Positions 17,688 to 28,149 of a stretch of 64,000 nucleotides of DNA are shown piece after piece; position 1 is the first letter of the stretch, and every line of letters starts with the position of its first letter. Below the pieces are notes generated by a model, which did not search any database, was not told where the DNA came from, and saw nothing but the letters and a program-made list of their open reading frames with translations. Origin of the DNA: Bacillus sp. Y1. GTDB lineage: Bacteria; Bacillota; Bacilli; Bacillales; Cytobacillaceae. The stretch is from positions 3,486,501-3,550,500 of the forward strand of contig NZ_CP030028.1 in NCBI RefSeq assembly GCF_003586445.1, written 5' to 3'. The position numbers and the translations under genes were made by a program.

Positions 17688-18827
17688 CTAACAACCAATT
17701 TCTCGTGCAATTACCATTCGTTGAATTTCTGAAGTACCTTCACCAATTTCTGTTAACTTTCCATCACGCATATATCGTTCCACATGATAATCCTTCATAT
17801 ACCCATATCCCCCGTGTATTTGTACGGCTTGATCAGTAACCTCCATACAAATTTCCGAAGCGTAAAGTTTACACATGGAAGCTTCCTTTGTAAAGGAACG
17901 TCCTTGATCTTTTAACCAAGCAGCTTTATAAACCATATTTCTAGCAAGTTCAATCTTCATAGCCATGTCTGCAAGCTTGAATTGTATCGCCTGAAAATGT
18001 GACAATGATCTTCCAAATTGCTGTCTTTGCTTCGCATAGCTCAATGCCTTTTCGTAAGCCGCCTGAGCAATACCTACTGCCATTGCACCAATTCCAATCC
18101 TTCCCCCATCAAGAGTGATTAAAAACTGTTTAAACCCCTCTCCACGCTTTCCTAGTAAGTTTTCAGTTGGTACTTGAACATCTTCTAATACTAACTCGGT
18201 TGTATTAGAGGCATGAAGCCCCATTTTCTCATAATTGCTGATAACCTGAAAGCCAGGGGAATTCGTTGGAACAATAATAGCACTAATTTCTTTTTTCCCA
18301 TTTTGTTCCCCAGTTACTGCGGTAATGGCTAAATGCTTTGCGTAGCTTGCATTTGTAATATAACATTTATTACCATTTATAACAAACTTGCCATCTTTCT
18401 CAATCGCTCTCGTCTTTGTACCTCCTGCATCAGAACCAGCATTGGGTTCGGTTAGCCCAAAGGCTCCAAAGGATTCTCCTGTACAAATCGGAATTAAATA
18501 TTTTCTCTTTTGTTCTTCTGTACCAAACAAATGCAGCGGAGCACCCCCCAGCGATATATGGGCTGAATACGTAATTCCAGTAGATGCACAGGCTCTACTT
18601 AGCTCCTCTGTGACTATGGCAAAGCTTATTGTATCTGCTCCCCCACCACCGTATTCTTCTGGAAACGGAAGCCCCATTAAACCTAATTCAGTTAGCTTTT
18701 GAAACACCTCATGTGGGAACTGCTTATGAAGGTCTCTTTCGAGCGCACCTGGTGCAACCTCTTCATTTGCAAATTCTCTAATTGTTCGAAGGATCATGCT
18801 TTGTTCTGATGTTAAATCAAAATTCAC
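17688..18827 (-). CDS. Acyl-CoA dehydrogenase
   Basis: 379 residues from a GTG at 18827, chosen because GGAGGAG is six bases upstream and the family begins with the following NFDLTSEQ; upstream codons to 18905 are leader. FAD-dependent alpha,beta-oxidation of acyl-CoA. The family signatures are present: FGLTEPNAGSDAG, GYGYMKDYHVERYMRD and the C-terminal EGTSEIQR, whose Glu fits the catalytic base of short/branched-chain enzymes. Chain-length preference cannot be told. In B. subtilis no such gene lies between cccA and sigA, so this is a local insertion or a lineage difference. It stands alone between two terminators. Confidence 0.92.
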   Translation of the reverse strand: MNFDLTSEQSMILRTIREFANEEVAPGALERDLHKQFPHEVFQKLTELGLMGLPFPEEYGGGGADTISFAIVTEELSRACASTGITYSAHISLGGAPLHLFGTEEQKRKYLIPICTGESFGAFGLTEPNAGSDAGGTKTRAIEKDGKFVINGNKCYITNASYAKHLAITAVTGEQNGKKEISAIIVPTNSPGFQVISNYEKMGLHASNTTELVLEDVQVPTENLLGKRGEGFKQFLITLDGGRIGIGAMAVGIAQAAYEKALSYAKQRQQFGRSLSHFQAIQFKLADMAMKIELARNMVYKAAWLKDQGRSFTKEASMCKLYASEICMEVTDQAVQIHGGYGYMKDYHVERYMRDGKLTEIGEGTSEIQRMVIAREIGC

Positions 18828-18929
18828 GTTTTTCTCCTCCTTAAGCCTAATGATGAAATCGCTTTCATACTTATTATATAAGGAGTTAAATAATTTTCTC
18901 AACATTTTAAATTTTATAATAAATAATCA

Positions 18930-19457
18930 TTATATAAATATAGACCCAATTAGTAATAACAGTCCTAATATGGAAGAAATAACAAAGGACAATAATTTAG
19001 CTTTTCTTCCAATGAGAAACCAAGCTATACAGTTTAAAATAATGATTGCATAGAGGCTTATACCACTATTAGGAAAAACATAAGTGACAAAATCTACTGA
19101 GCATAATAAAGCGATGAGAGCTGTAGAAATCATTGGAACAATAAAGTCTGTCGCTTTTCTAAAAAAATAAAAACTAGCACCAAATCCAAATAATAGCAAT
19201 AAAGCATAAAGAGTCATTTGCAAAAAGAAAGATAATTCAGTAAAATATATAAATATACCAATTGGAATCAGTAGCAATGGAGTGTAAGCGAGGAAAAACT
19301 TTCTCTTTGTGCTTTTTTTTCCAACTTTCTTTCCATTAACTTGTTCACCTTCTGTATATAAAGCTAATAAAAAATTGCAATATTGTTCTGGTAACAGCTT
19401 CGTTTCTTTCCAATAATAAATTTCTTTAACAATGATTTCTTTCCGATTATCACTCAT
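18930..19457 (-). CDS. Hypothetical membrane protein upstream of the acyl-CoA dehydrogenase
   Basis: 175 residues from the ATG at 19457, with GAAAGGACAAGG upstream; the longer frame to 19529 starts inside the sigA terminator. Residues 1-45 are cytoplasmic and contain KEIYYWKETKLLPEQYCNF, a short helical motif common at the N-terminus of Bacillaceae membrane proteins of DUF2157-like type. From about residue 60 there are six hydrophobic segments with a basic loop (GRKAK) before the last. I do not recognise a defined function. Confidence 0.65.
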   Translation of the reverse strand: MSDNRKEIIVKEIYYWKETKLLPEQYCNFLLALYTEGEQVNGKKVGKKSTKRKFFLAYTPLLLIPIGIFIYFTELSFFLQMTLYALLLLFGFGASFYFFRKATDFIVPMISTALIALLCSVDFVTYVFPNSGISLYAIIILNCIAWFLIGRKAKLLSFVISSILGLLLLIGSIFI

Positions 19458-19483
19458 ACCTTGTCCTTTCTCTTGCTGAACAT

Positions 19484-19523
19484 AAAAATAGTTTACCTCT
19501 ATTGTAAGAAGTAAACTATTTTT
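19484..19523 (-). terminator. Terminator of the dnaG-sigA operon
   Basis: Long stem AAAAATAGTTTAC/GTAAACTATTTTT flanking about 13 nt, 12 bases after the sigA stop, with a T-rich 3' arm. Confidence 0.85.
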
Positions 19524-19534
19524 AGACAATCTTT

Positions 19535-20659
19535 TTATTCTAAGAAATCCTTCAAACGCTTGCTACGGCTAGGGTGTCTTAACTTCCTTAACGCTTTTGC
19601 TTCAATTTGTCTGATACGTTCTCTTGTGACACCAAACACTTTTCCAACTTCTTCTAAAGTTCTCGTACGGCCATCATCAAGTCCAAAACGTAGTCGTAAT
19701 ACATTTTCTTCACGGTCGGTTAAAGTATCAAGAACATCTTCAAGCTGTTCTTTTAACAGCTCATAAGCAGCATGCTCTGAAGGTGATGTAGCATCCTGAT
19801 CTTCAATGAAATCACCTAAATGCGAGTCATCTTCTTCACCAATTGGTGTTTCTAATGAAACTGGTTCTTGAGCAATTTTCAGGATTTCACGAACCTTATC
19901 AGGAGTTAAGTCCATATCTTCTCCAATTTCTTCTGGAGTTGGTTCACGTCCAAGATCCTGAAGTAGCTGACGTTGAACACGAATTAGTTTATTTATTGTT
20001 TCCACCATATGAACGGGGATACGAATCGTTCTGGCTTGGTCAGCAATCGCACGAGTAATTGCTTGTCGTATCCACCAAGTAGCATACGTACTGAATTTAA
20101 ACCCTTTGCGATAATCAAATTTCTCAACCGCTTTGATTAATCCCATGTTTCCTTCTTGAATCAAATCAAGGAACAACATACCGCGACCAACATAACGTTT
20201 TGCAATACTAACCACAAGACGTAGGTTTGCTTCTGCTAATCGGCGCTTTGCTTCTTCGTCACCTTGTTCAATACGGTTAGCGAGCTCAATTTCCTCTTCG
20301 GCAGACAATAGGTCTACTCGACCGATTTCTTTTAAGTACATCCGAACAGGGTCATTGATTTTCACTCCTGGTGGTACGCTTAGATCATTTAAATCAAATT
20401 CTTCTTCACCTTTAGCAAGCTCCTGTATATTAGGATCTCCGTCTTCGGACTCTCCAACTAGTTCAACACCTTGCTCACCTAAAAATTCATAAAACTCATC
20501 CATTTGATCTGAGTCTACATCAAAATTAGATAATTTCTCTGCAATATCGTCATAGGCTAGAACCCCTGTTTTTTTTCCAACCTCTGTTAACTGATCTTTT
20601 ACTTGTTCTAGGGTCAAATCTGAATCAACCTCTTTTGAACGGGCCGATTTTTCAGCCAT
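19535..20659 (-). CDS. sigA: RNA polymerase primary sigma factor SigA
   Basis: 374 residues from the ATG at 20659 with GGAAGGAGGGG upstream; B. subtilis SigA is about the same length. Region 1.2 (VRMYLKEIG), region 2.3-2.4 ([17 protein letters not shown]) and region 4.2 ([23 protein letters not shown], split by the family consensus) are complete. Region 1.1 is short, as in Firmicutes. It directs housekeeping transcription. Last gene of the yqxD-dnaG-sigA macromolecular synthesis operon, 33 bases after dnaG. Confidence 0.98.
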   Translation of the reverse strand: MAEKSARSKEVDSDLTLEQVKDQLTEVGKKTGVLAYDDIAEKLSNFDVDSDQMDEFYEFLGEQGVELVGESEDGDPNIQELAKGEEEFDLNDLSVPPGVKINDPVRMYLKEIGRVDLLSAEEEIELANRIEQGDEEAKRRLAEANLRLVVSIAKRYVGRGMLFLDLIQEGNMGLIKAVEKFDYRKGFKFSTYATWWIRQAITRAIADQARTIRIPVHMVETINKLIRVQRQLLQDLGREPTPEEIGEDMDLTPDKVREILKIAQEPVSLETPIGEEDDSHLGDFIEDQDATSPSEHAAYELLKEQLEDVLDTLTDREENVLRLRFGLDDGRTRTLEEVGKVFGVTRERIRQIEAKALRKLRHPSRSKRLKDFLE

Positions 20660-20692
20660 ATGTACCCCTCCTTCCAAAGTCAAACAACAATC

Positions 20693-21961
20693 TCAAGCTT
20701 TTAATGTTTTGCGCAATTGGATAATTTCCATCGCAATCGCTGCTGCCCTACCATGATCCTTTTGTCTCTCTGCTTCTTTCTCTTCTGCTTCTTTTTCTTT
20801 TATTTTTAACATCTTTTGATAATTAAACACCTGCTTAATGTAATCGGAAAGCTCCTGGTCGCTTATTTCCTCACCAATAGACATCATTCCAATATCTGCT
20901 ACTGTACGTCTAAGCTTTTCATCTTTTATATATGTTAGGAAATCACTTGGATTCGGTTGGAATCCCTTTTCATAGTAACCATACAAGTATGTTATGATCG
21001 CTTGATGTTCATCAATATTAAAGGGAGTACCGTTTAACAAATCCTGCACTTTATATGCTATGTCAGAATCCTTCAACATATAAGCTATTAAACGTCTTTC
21101 TGCAGTTTCATAAGCCGGCCTTAGGTTGGAAGATTGTTTGATAACCACATCTTGATTTCTTTTTTGAACGTATTGCTCACGATTTCCTTTTTTATTCGCA
21201 AAGAAAAATTGTTTTTGTTGTTGCTTTAATGCATCGAGTGAAAGTGAAAATTCACTTGCCAGCTGTCTCAAATAGTGATCTCGTTCTACTACCTTCTCTA
21301 GTTGGCTTATTTCCTTTAATACTTCTTCGATATATTGGAGGCGAATTCCTTCATTATTTAAATCCTTTCCTCGTCTTAAATATCGAAGTTTAAAATTCAT
21401 TAATGTTACACTAGCAGAGATAATTTCGTTTTGAAATTTCTCTTCACCATTTTGGCGAATATAATCATCAGGGTCCATTCCATCTGGCAATATCGCCACA
21501 CGGACCTGTATCCCCGCTGAATGAAGAAGCTGACTAGCACGGTGAGCGGCTTCAATACCAGCATTGTCTCCATCGTAACAAATCGTTACTGCTTCAGCGC
21601 TCCGCCTGATCGACACGATATGATCGTCTGTCAATGATGTTCCCATGGTTGCAACTCCATTGAGTACACCTGATCGATCGGCAGCTATTACATCAGCAAA
21701 CCCCTCAAATAATACGATTTGATTCGTTTTTTTAATACTTGCCCTTGCTTGGTGAAAATTATATAAAATTTTACTTTTGTTAAAAATTGCTGTTTCAGGA
21801 CTATTTAAATATTTTGGCTCATCAGCCCCTAATGATCTTCCTGAAAACGCAATTGTATTGCCTTTGTGGTCTAATATAGGAAACATTATGCGGTCTCTGA
21901 AGCGATCAAAATAAGTTCCATCTCGTTCACGTTTAATAACCAGCCCAGCCCTTTCCATCAC
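20693..21961 (-). CDS. dnaG: DNA primase DnaG, C-terminal part (frame broken)
   Basis: 422 residues from a GTG at 21961 that overlaps the TGA of the N-terminal part. It holds the rest of the RNA-polymerase (Toprim) domain: [27 protein letters not shown] (catalytic Glu), [12 protein letters not shown] (the DxD-type metal site) and DGMDPDDYI, then the C-terminal DnaB-interaction domain. Together with the 182-residue upstream part it makes a normal-length primase of about 604 residues. Joining them needs one extra C in the run of five C at 21966-21970 (minus strand), giving [10 protein letters not shown] across the junction. No ribosome binding site precedes this GTG. DnaG is essential, so a sequencing error is likelier than a real break. 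Confidence 0.9.
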   Translation of the reverse strand: MMERAGLVIKRERDGTYFDRFRDRIMFPILDHKGNTIAFSGRSLGADEPKYLNSPETAIFNKSKILYNFHQARASIKKTNQIVLFEGFADVIAADRSGVLNGVATMGTSLTDDHIVSIRRSAEAVTICYDGDNAGIEAAHRASQLLHSAGIQVRVAILPDGMDPDDYIRQNGEEKFQNEIISASVTLMNFKLRYLRRGKDLNNEGIRLQYIEEVLKEISQLEKVVERDHYLRQLASEFSLSLDALKQQQKQFFFANKKGNREQYVQKRNQDVVIKQSSNLRPAYETAERRLIAYMLKDSDIAYKVQDLLNGTPFNIDEHQAIITYLYGYYEKGFQPNPSDFLTYIKDEKLRRTVADIGMMSIGEEISDQELSDYIKQVFNYQKMLKIKEKEAEEKEAERQKDHGRAAAIAMEIIQLRKTLKA

Positions 21962-22506
21962 ATCAGGGGGTAATTACGTTTCGATAGAAATTTGTAAACA
22001 AAATCCCACGAATTTAATGAATAACCTATTTGAAATTTAGCAATCGCTTCATTAGTAAAGCCTCTCGATAAAAGGTACTCAAGTGCATGTTGACCGTCTT
22101 TTGTGTTTACGAGCAAATGATGATAGAATTTACGTAATAAATCGTGGGCATCAATCATCTGCTGAAAATCATTCGGGATCGTCCTAGAAGGAGTGTTAGA
22201 TGACGATTCGATATGTAGCTCAACATTTCCTTTTTCAGCTAATTTAACAGCCGCTTCTATAAATGAGACACCTTCTTGTTCCATTAAGAAAGAGAATGCA
22301 TTTCCACCCGCTCCACATCCGAAACAATGATAAATTTGCTTATCCGGAGAAACGGAGAAGGAAGGCGAGTTTTCTCCATGAAACGGACAAAGTCCAAAAT
22401 AATTACGACCTTGTTTTTTCAGCTGAACATAGTCGCTAACCACGTCCACTATATCAACCGCCTGGCGAATTTCATTAATTTTATCCTCAGGGATACGTTC
22501 TGCCAT
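21958..22506 (-). CDS. dnaG: DNA primase DnaG, N-terminal part (frame broken)
   Basis: 182 residues. The CHC2 zinc finger is intact: [13 protein letters not shown], then [10 protein letters not shown] (Cys, His, Cys, Cys). The beginning of the catalytic core ([31 protein letters not shown]) follows, and the frame ends early at KRNYPLM-stop. DnaG makes RNA primers for replication. A zinc domain alone would not prime. ATG start; yqxD ends about 38 bases upstream of... that is, dnaG follows yqxD in the same operon. Confidence 0.9.
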   Translation of the reverse strand: MAERIPEDKINEIRQAVDIVDVVSDYVQLKKQGRNYFGLCPFHGENSPSFSVSPDKQIYHCFGCGAGGNAFSFLMEQEGVSFIEAAVKLAEKGNVELHIESSSNTPSRTIPNDFQQMIDAHDLLRKFYHHLLVNTKDGQHALEYLLSRGFTNEAIAKFQIGYSLNSWDFVYKFLSKRNYPLM

Positions 22507-22544
22507 GAAAACAACTCCAGGTATTAGTGGTAATTCGCGATAAA

Positions 22545-23015
22545 TTATAGATTTCCTGCAAATTTCGACAAAATGCTATAAAAATTTTTCGCAAAATCAT
22601 CTCGGTCATTTTGACCAAAACGTTTGGGCCCTTTTGAGTGTACCCCTTGTCGCCTAGCTTTTGCGGCAAGATACCTCATATCAAGAGCAAGATTAATATC
22701 TTTCTCTTCGTATACATTCCCCCTTGGAGAAAGTACATAAACACCTTTATTCACGAGTGTCGAAGCTAACCCGATGTCTTGGGTGACTACAAAGTCTCCT
22801 TTATCCACATGGTTCATGATATATAAGTCAACTTCCTCCTTACCCGTATCGACATATTTCCATGTTCCTGCAGCTTCTGTTGTGCTCATATGATTATAAG
22901 ATGCAACAAAAATTACTTCCAATGAAAAATTCGACGCGATTTCGACAATTTCCTGCTTCACTGGACAGGAATCTGCATCAACAAGAACCTTTGGTAAACC
23001 TAATGTACTATTAAT
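22545..23015 (-). CDS. yqxD: UPF0178 (DUF188) protein YqxD, probable ATT start
   Basis: 156 residues if started at the ATT at 23015. The family N-terminus ([11 protein letters not shown]) lies upstream of the first normal start codon, a GTG at 22961, and that GTG is the Val of the conserved CPVK. The only start-like codon between the in-frame TGA (23022-23024) and the motif is ATT, nine bases after GGAG (23025-23028). The domain has a PIN-like fold: conserved DAD, then [23 protein letters not shown]. Function unproven, suspected nuclease. First gene before dnaG, as in B. subtilis. Confidence 0.8.
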   Translation of the reverse strand: MNSTLGLPKVLVDADSCPVKQEIVEIASNFSLEVIFVASYNHMSTTEAAGTWKYVDTGKEEVDLYIMNHVDKGDFVVTQDIGLASTLVNKGVYVLSPRGNVYEEKDINLALDMRYLAAKARRQGVHSKGPKRFGQNDRDDFAKNFYSILSKFAGNL

Positions 23016-23239
23016 TCTACATCACTCCATATATTCCTTCTTATTTCGAGGAATAACTTAGTGGAAAAGCGTTTGTCGAATTTTTTTCGGACGAGTATCT
23101 TGACTTCTGACAATAAATAGTTTATTCGTTCATAGTGAAGTCTAAACCTAATCTGATACATTTTTATCACAATTTTTTATTATAGTATATAAAAGTCTAT
23201 TTTTCCATCACTTTTTTTGTGATACTCTCCAAACAATAA

Positions 23240-23275
23240 AAAGAAATAGCACATCATTCTATGCGCTATTTCTTT
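23240..23275 (-). terminator. Terminator of ppsR
   Basis: Stem AAAGAAATAGC/GCTATTTCTTT with a 12-nt loop, T-rich on the minus strand side, three bases after the ppsR stop. The remaining gap to yqxD (23029-23239) shows no convincing promoter to me, although the yqxD-dnaG-sigA operon must have one. Confidence 0.8.
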
Positions 23276-23278
23276 TAT

Positions 23279-24088
23279 TTATCCTCTTTTTAAGTAACGG
23301 TTTAAAATGACATTAGCTGTTTCCTCAACAGCTTTGTTGGTGACATCGATTACATGACATCCAATTCTTGAGACAATTTTATCAAAATACTCAATTTCTT
23401 CTTTAATTCGTTCGATATTCGCGTAGCTTGCTCGATCATTTAAACCTAAAGAAAGAAGTCTTTCACGCCTAATATTATTTAGTTTTTCCGGGCTTATTTT
23501 TAATCCGAAACATTTCTCTGAAGGTACTTTAAACAATTCCTCAGGAGGGTCAACCTCTGGTACAAGTGGAACATTCGCCACTTTAATACGTTTATGAGCC
23601 AGATACTGTGATAATGGGGTTTTTGAAGTTCTCGAAACACCTACTAAGACGATATCCGCCTTTAAGATTCCACGTGGATCCCGACCATCATCATACTTAA
23701 CGGCAAATTCAATTGCTTCCACCTTTTTAAAATAATCCTCATCAAGCTTCCTAACTAAACCCGGTTCAAATAAAGGTTGTTTCCCACAAATATCTTGAAT
23801 TTGGTCAATTAAAGGTCCAATAATATCACAAGCATAAATTCCTTCTGCCTTCGCTGTATCCCTCATATACTCGCGCATATCTGGCTTAACAAGTGTATAG
23901 GCAACCATCCCACCGTCTAATTTCACAAGTGAAATCACTTCGTCAATATTGGATTTATCCTCTACATATGGAAACCTTTTGATTGTGACTTCCTGTCCAT
24001 CAAATTGGCTTATCGCTGCTTTTGTCACGAGCTCTGCAGTTTCTCCTACAGAATCAGATACCACGTAGACGATTGGCATTTTCCCCAT
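23279..24088 (-). CDS. ppsR: Pyruvate, phosphate dikinase regulatory protein (kinase/pyrophosphorylase)
   Basis: 269 residues, DUF299 family (YqfL). N-terminal [12 protein letters not shown] and the P-loop-like [15 protein letters not shown] are the family hallmarks; this loop binds ADP or phosphate. Family members phosphorylate (with ADP) and dephosphorylate a Thr of PPDK or PEP synthase. In B. subtilis YqfL works with the neighbour CcpN in gluconeogenic regulation, and the same pair is kept here. The start is one of two in-frame ATGs (24088 or 24079). Confidence 0.9.
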   Translation of the reverse strand: MGKMPIVYVVSDSVGETAELVTKAAISQFDGQEVTIKRFPYVEDKSNIDEVISLVKLDGGMVAYTLVKPDMREYMRDTAKAEGIYACDIIGPLIDQIQDICGKQPLFEPGLVRKLDEDYFKKVEAIEFAVKYDDGRDPRGILKADIVLVGVSRTSKTPLSQYLAHKRIKVANVPLVPEVDPPEELFKVPSEKCFGLKISPEKLNNIRRERLLSLGLNDRASYANIERIKEEIEYFDKIVSRIGCHVIDVTNKAVEETANVILNRYLKRG

Positions 24089-24154
24089 ACTTCCTCATCT
24101 CCTACATCATTTGTAATAATCTTATGCGAATCGAGTAATTCCGTTTTCGTTTCA

Positions 24155-24787
24155 TTAATTTCCTTCTGCTAATGCGACAAACGCCTTTGTTAAGTTCGTT
24201 TTAGTAATTCTGCCAAGAACTTCGAAACCTCTTTCCGATTCCCTAACAACAGGCAATGCATCAATCTGCTTATCAATTAATTTATGCGCCACATCAATGA
24301 GAAGATCGTCTTTTCCGCACATGGTAACATTAGGCATTCTTGTCATGATGATGTGCACTGGTAATGTGGTTAGTTCCTGCTTTCCAATACTTGCTCTAAG
24401 TAGATCTTTTCTCGACAATACGCCCGTGAGCAACGAAGATTGATCGACAACAAATAATGTCCCAACATCTTCGAGAAACATAGTACAGATCGCATCGTAA
24501 ACAGAAACGTTTTCGTTCACAACTACAGGAATAGACTGATAATCCTTCACATACAGTTTTTTTAAGTTCTCAGTTAATAATTGAGTGCCTGATTTCCCTG
24601 TGTAAAAATAACCTACCCGCGGCCGTGCATCCAAATATCCAGCCATGGTTAAAATAGCTAGGTCTGGTCGAAGTGTAGCTCTCGTTAGATTGAGTCGTTC
24701 TGCAATATGCTCTCCAGTTATCGGCCCATTTTCCTTCACAATTTGCAAAATATGCTCTTGCCGTTTATTTAGCTCGATTGTACTCAC
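24155..24787 (-). CDS. ccpN: Transcriptional repressor CcpN (HTH and two CBS domains)
   Basis: 210 residues from the second of two GTG codons (24787), giving the family N-terminus STIELNKRQ. Residues 1-65 are an HTH_11-type winged helix (GPITGEHIAERLNLTRATLRP); two CBS domains follow (VYDAICTMFLEDVGTLFVV and LLIDVAHKLIDKQIDALPVV). CcpN represses gapB and pckA during glycolysis in B. subtilis, with CBS domains sensing nucleotides. Precedes ppsR by 66 bases; probable operon. Confidence 0.92.
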   Translation of the reverse strand: MSTIELNKRQEHILQIVKENGPITGEHIAERLNLTRATLRPDLAILTMAGYLDARPRVGYFYTGKSGTQLLTENLKKLYVKDYQSIPVVVNENVSVYDAICTMFLEDVGTLFVVDQSSLLTGVLSRKDLLRASIGKQELTTLPVHIIMTRMPNVTMCGKDDLLIDVAHKLIDKQIDALPVVRESERGFEVLGRITKTNLTKAFVALAEGN

Positions 24788-24876
24788 CACCTAATCGCCC
24801 TTTAGGCTCATATGTATGTCATACTTATATAAAATTATTATATACTATCTCTCATAAATGAAAAGACATAAGGAGA

Positions 24877-24912
24877 AAAAGAGCCTTCACCATTCAGAAG
24901 GCCCTCTTTAAA
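24877..24912 (-). terminator. Terminator of glyQS
   Basis: GCCTTC/GAAGGC core stem with flanking AGA/TCT pairs and one bulged G, then a T-run on the minus strand, six bases after the glyS stop. Confidence 0.8.
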
Positions 24913-24917
24913 AAAGA

Positions 24918-26993
24918 TTATTTTGTTACAATTTCCTTCACATTCGCAAAGCTGATAATCATTTCTGCCAACTGTGACATTAATGCTAATCGGTTGTTTT
25001 TCAACGCTTGATCCTCTGCCATGACCATTGTATGGTCAAAGAAGTCGTTGATTGCACCTTGTAAAGATGCAAGTTTGTCGAAAAACTCTTCCTCACTAGC
25101 TCCATTTGATTCTAATTGTGATTTTACACCACGATATTGATTATATAGTGCCGTCTCGTACTCATTTTCAAACAGGGATTCATTGATTTCCGCGTTATCC
25201 ACCGCTTTATTCGAGATGGTTAGCACACGGCTAAGAGCTTCAACCGTCTCTTTAAACCCACTACCATCTTTTTTCGTTTGCAGAACAAATGCCTTTTTGA
25301 CCAGCGTAGGTAAAGCTGTAATATTTTTTTCTAATACGGCATCGATGATGTCATAGCGAATGCTTTGTTCTTGTAAATAGTGCTTTAAGCGGAGCTTGAA
25401 GAAAGCTACAAGCTCAAGTAGTAACTCTTCTTCACCTTTTTCTCCAATTCCCTTCTCCTTAATGGAAAGGATAGAGAGACGTAGAAGATCAGTTAGTGAA
25501 ACATTCCATTCTTTATTGATTAAGATTTGAACAATTCCTGAAGCTTGTCTTCTTAATGCGTACGGATCCTGTGAGCCGCTTGGGATATTGCCAATTGCAA
25601 AAAACGAGACAATCGTATCTAATTTCTCTGCTAAGGCAAGAAGTGCCCCACTATTTGATTTAGGAGTAGAGTCTTCCGCGTTTCTTGGCATGTAGTGTTC
25701 ATTAATGGCAACAGCAACCGCCTCAGATTCCCCTTTTTGTTTAGCATACTTCTCACCCATGAAACCTTGAAGTTCTGGGAATTCATATACCATATGAGTG
25801 ACTAAATCAAACTTACTGATTTCAGCAGCACGATCCGCTGTCTTTTTATCTTCATCATTAAAGGTTAATAACTCTGCTAACTGATTTGTTAGTGAACGAA
25901 CTCGTGCAACCTTTTCAGAAAGGGTACCAATTTCCTCATGATATACAATTGAAGCAAGCTTAGCTAGAGCATCGGAAATATTCATTTTTTGATCTTCTCT
26001 ATAGAAAAATGCTGCATCTGATAGTCTTGCTCTAAGTACCTTCTCATTTCCCTTTGCTACTGTCTCAAGATGCATATGATCACCATTTCTTACTGTTACA
26101 AAGAACGGCAAAAGTGTTCCGTCCTTTTTCTTTACAGGGAAATAGCGCTGATGCTCTTTCATTGATGTGATAAGAACTTCTTCCGGAAGTTCTAGAAATT
26201 CTTCCTCAAATCTTCCAAATAAAGCCGTTGGATATTCAACTAGATTCGTTACTTCCTCTAATAATTCCTCATCGACAGGAATCGTCCAGCCTTGTTCTTC
26301 TTCTAACTTAGAAATTTGGGAGAGAATTGCATCTTTTCTTTCTTCTGCATTCGCAATTACAAATTCACCTAAAAGCTTAGTTACATACTCTTCTGGTGTA
26401 CCGATTTCTACTTCTTTCCCTAGGAAACGATGCCCGTTTGTACGATTGCTTGTCGATACATTCGTGATTGTAAATGGGATAATCTCTGTTCCATATATAG
26501 CAAGTAACCATTTAATTGGACGAATATATTTTAGTGTTTCATTTGCCCAACGCATATTTTTAGGGAAAGTTAGTCCGGTAATAATATGTTCTATCTCCGG
26601 AAGTATCTCTTTCGTCGCTTGCCCCTTTGTAAACTTACGTACATGAGCGTACTCAACCCCATTAATCTCTTTAAAATATATATCCTCAACAGACATTCCT
26701 TGACCTCTAGTGAATCCTACAGCTGCTTTTGACCAATTCCCTTCGTGGTCAACGGCAATCTTTTTAGCAGGTCCTTTTGCCTCTTCCTCAACATCCTCTT
26801 GGCTAGTACTTACACCGTAAGCAATGACAGCTAGACGTCTTGGAGTAGAAAAATGAGTGATGGAATCAAACGAAATCTTTTTCTCTTTTAGCCAGTTCTC
26901 TATTTTTGATGTTAACTGCTCAATTGACCCAGTAACGAAACGAGCCGGCATCTCCTCAAGCCCGATTTCTAGTAATAAATCTTGCTTATTCAT
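24918..26993 (-). CDS. glyS: Glycyl-tRNA synthetase beta subunit
   Basis: 691 residues, the usual length. N-terminal [14 protein letters not shown] is the family signature; the middle holds HD-like elements ([17 protein letters not shown]) and the C-terminus is a helical anticodon-binding domain. Partner of GlyQ in the alpha2-beta2 enzyme that charges tRNA-Gly. Overlaps the end of glyQ by 8 bases; controlled by the T-box ahead of glyQ. Confidence 0.97.
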   Translation of the reverse strand: MNKQDLLLEIGLEEMPARFVTGSIEQLTSKIENWLKEKKISFDSITHFSTPRRLAVIAYGVSTSQEDVEEEAKGPAKKIAVDHEGNWSKAAVGFTRGQGMSVEDIYFKEINGVEYAHVRKFTKGQATKEILPEIEHIITGLTFPKNMRWANETLKYIRPIKWLLAIYGTEIIPFTITNVSTSNRTNGHRFLGKEVEIGTPEEYVTKLLGEFVIANAEERKDAILSQISKLEEEQGWTIPVDEELLEEVTNLVEYPTALFGRFEEEFLELPEEVLITSMKEHQRYFPVKKKDGTLLPFFVTVRNGDHMHLETVAKGNEKVLRARLSDAAFFYREDQKMNISDALAKLASIVYHEEIGTLSEKVARVRSLTNQLAELLTFNDEDKKTADRAAEISKFDLVTHMVYEFPELQGFMGEKYAKQKGESEAVAVAINEHYMPRNAEDSTPKSNSGALLALAEKLDTIVSFFAIGNIPSGSQDPYALRRQASGIVQILINKEWNVSLTDLLRLSILSIKEKGIGEKGEEELLLELVAFFKLRLKHYLQEQSIRYDIIDAVLEKNITALPTLVKKAFVLQTKKDGSGFKETVEALSRVLTISNKAVDNAEINESLFENEYETALYNQYRGVKSQLESNGASEEEFFDKLASLQGAINDFFDHTMVMAEDQALKNNRLALMSQLAEMIISFANVKEIVTK

Positions 26994-27876
26994 GTGTATC
27001 TTCCCCCTTTTGCTGTAGAATTGGGAATCCTAACTTTTCTCTCTCTTCATAGAACGTTTTAGCTACCTTTCTTGCTAGGTTTCTACATCGACCGATAAAA
27101 CCAGTACGTTCAGTAACCGAAATGGCACCTCTAGCATCTAGAAGATTAAATACGTGAGAGCATTTTAAGACATAGTCATAAGCGGGATGAACAAGCCCTT
27201 CGTTCATTTGACGATGTGCTTCTTTTTCATAAATGTTAAACAGATTAAAAAGCATTTCAGGATCTGACGTTTCAAAAGTATATTTTGAGTGCTCATATTC
27301 AGGCTGTAAGAAAATATCACGAACCGTAAATCCGTTGGTCCACTCTAAATCAAATACATTTTCCTTTTCTTGAATATAAGAAGCAAGGCGCTCAATTCCA
27401 TAAGTGATTTCAACTGAAACAGGCTTACACTCAAGTCCCCCTACCTGTTGGAAATATGTAAATTGCGTTATCTCCATACCGTCTAACCATACTTCCCAAC
27501 CAAGCCCTGCACATCCAAGCGATGGGTTTTCCCAATTATCTTCTACAAAACGAATATCGTGCTGAAGAGGATCAATTCCCAGCGCCTTCAACGAATCAAG
27601 ATAAAGTTCCTGAATATTGTCAGGAGAAGGCTTCATAATCACTTGGAATTGGTGATGTTGATACAAGCGATTAGGGTTTTCTCCGTATCTTCCGTCGGCT
27701 GGTCGTCTTGATGGCTCCACATACGCTACATTCCATGGTTCAGGGCCAATGGCACGTAAGAACGTATATGGGCTCATAGTTCCTGCACCTTTTTCTACAT
27801 CGTAAGCTTGCATTAAAATACATCCTTGATCAGACCAATGCTTTTGCAAAGTTAAAATCATGTCTTGAATATTCAT
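26986..27876 (-). CDS. glyQ: Glycyl-tRNA synthetase alpha subunit
   Basis: 296 residues from the ATG at 27876 after GGAGGTG; the frame extends upstream without a site. Class II catalytic motifs are seen: [22 protein letters not shown] (motif 2 region), [16 protein letters not shown] and the C-terminal [18 protein letters not shown]. Catalytic subunit of the tetrameric synthetase. Expression should rise when uncharged tRNA-Gly binds the leader T-box. Confidence 0.97.
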   Translation of the reverse strand: MNIQDMILTLQKHWSDQGCILMQAYDVEKGAGTMSPYTFLRAIGPEPWNVAYVEPSRRPADGRYGENPNRLYQHHQFQVIMKPSPDNIQELYLDSLKALGIDPLQHDIRFVEDNWENPSLGCAGLGWEVWLDGMEITQFTYFQQVGGLECKPVSVEITYGIERLASYIQEKENVFDLEWTNGFTVRDIFLQPEYEHSKYTFETSDPEMLFNLFNIYEKEAHRQMNEGLVHPAYDYVLKCSHVFNLLDARGAISVTERTGFIGRCRNLARKVAKTFYEEREKLGFPILQQKGEDTHE

Positions 27877-27924
27877 CGTACACCTCCAAAATTTGTCGCA
27901 TAAGAGAGAATCATTTTTGCCCAA

Positions 27925-28149
27925 ACAAAAAACTCCCGTCTCCTATGCCTTTTTAGCATAGGGACGAGAGTTACCCGCGGTTCCACCCTATTTGCTGATT
28001 TTAAAAAACGTCAGCCACCTTAATCCGAAATTGCTCAGGAACGCCCTTCCTTAACACTCTATTCCTAGCTTACACCGTCCTAGGATCGCTTCTAAGTAGA
28101 GAAAGTTAAGTACTCCTTTCCTTCAACGCAAATATTAAATTTAATTTGA
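27925..28149 (-). promoter_or_regulatory. T-box riboswitch (glycine) of glyQS
   Basis: Leader between the promoter and glyQ. The conserved T-box AGGGTGGAACCGCGG is on the minus strand at about 27976-27990. It is followed by a strong terminator hairpin (27933-27972, ACTCTCGTCCCTATGC paired with GCATAGGAGACGGGAGT) and a T-run at 27927-27932. Stem I lies at about 28030-28130, and a GGC at 28043-28045 sits where the specifier codon is expected, in a context (AAGGGCG) like that of B. subtilis glyQS. GGC fits a glycine tRNA. Binding of uncharged tRNA would stabilise the antiterminator. Confidence 0.95.

Noticed and set aside
21958..21961. Programmed -1 frameshift in dnaG as a regulated mechanism
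   Set aside because: The C run permits slippage but there is no obvious downstream stimulatory structure and dnaG is not known to be frameshifted; kept only as an alternative in the findings.
26167..26646. 159-codon plus-strand frame inside glyS
   Set aside because: Ser/Ile-rich shadow of glyS with no initiation site.
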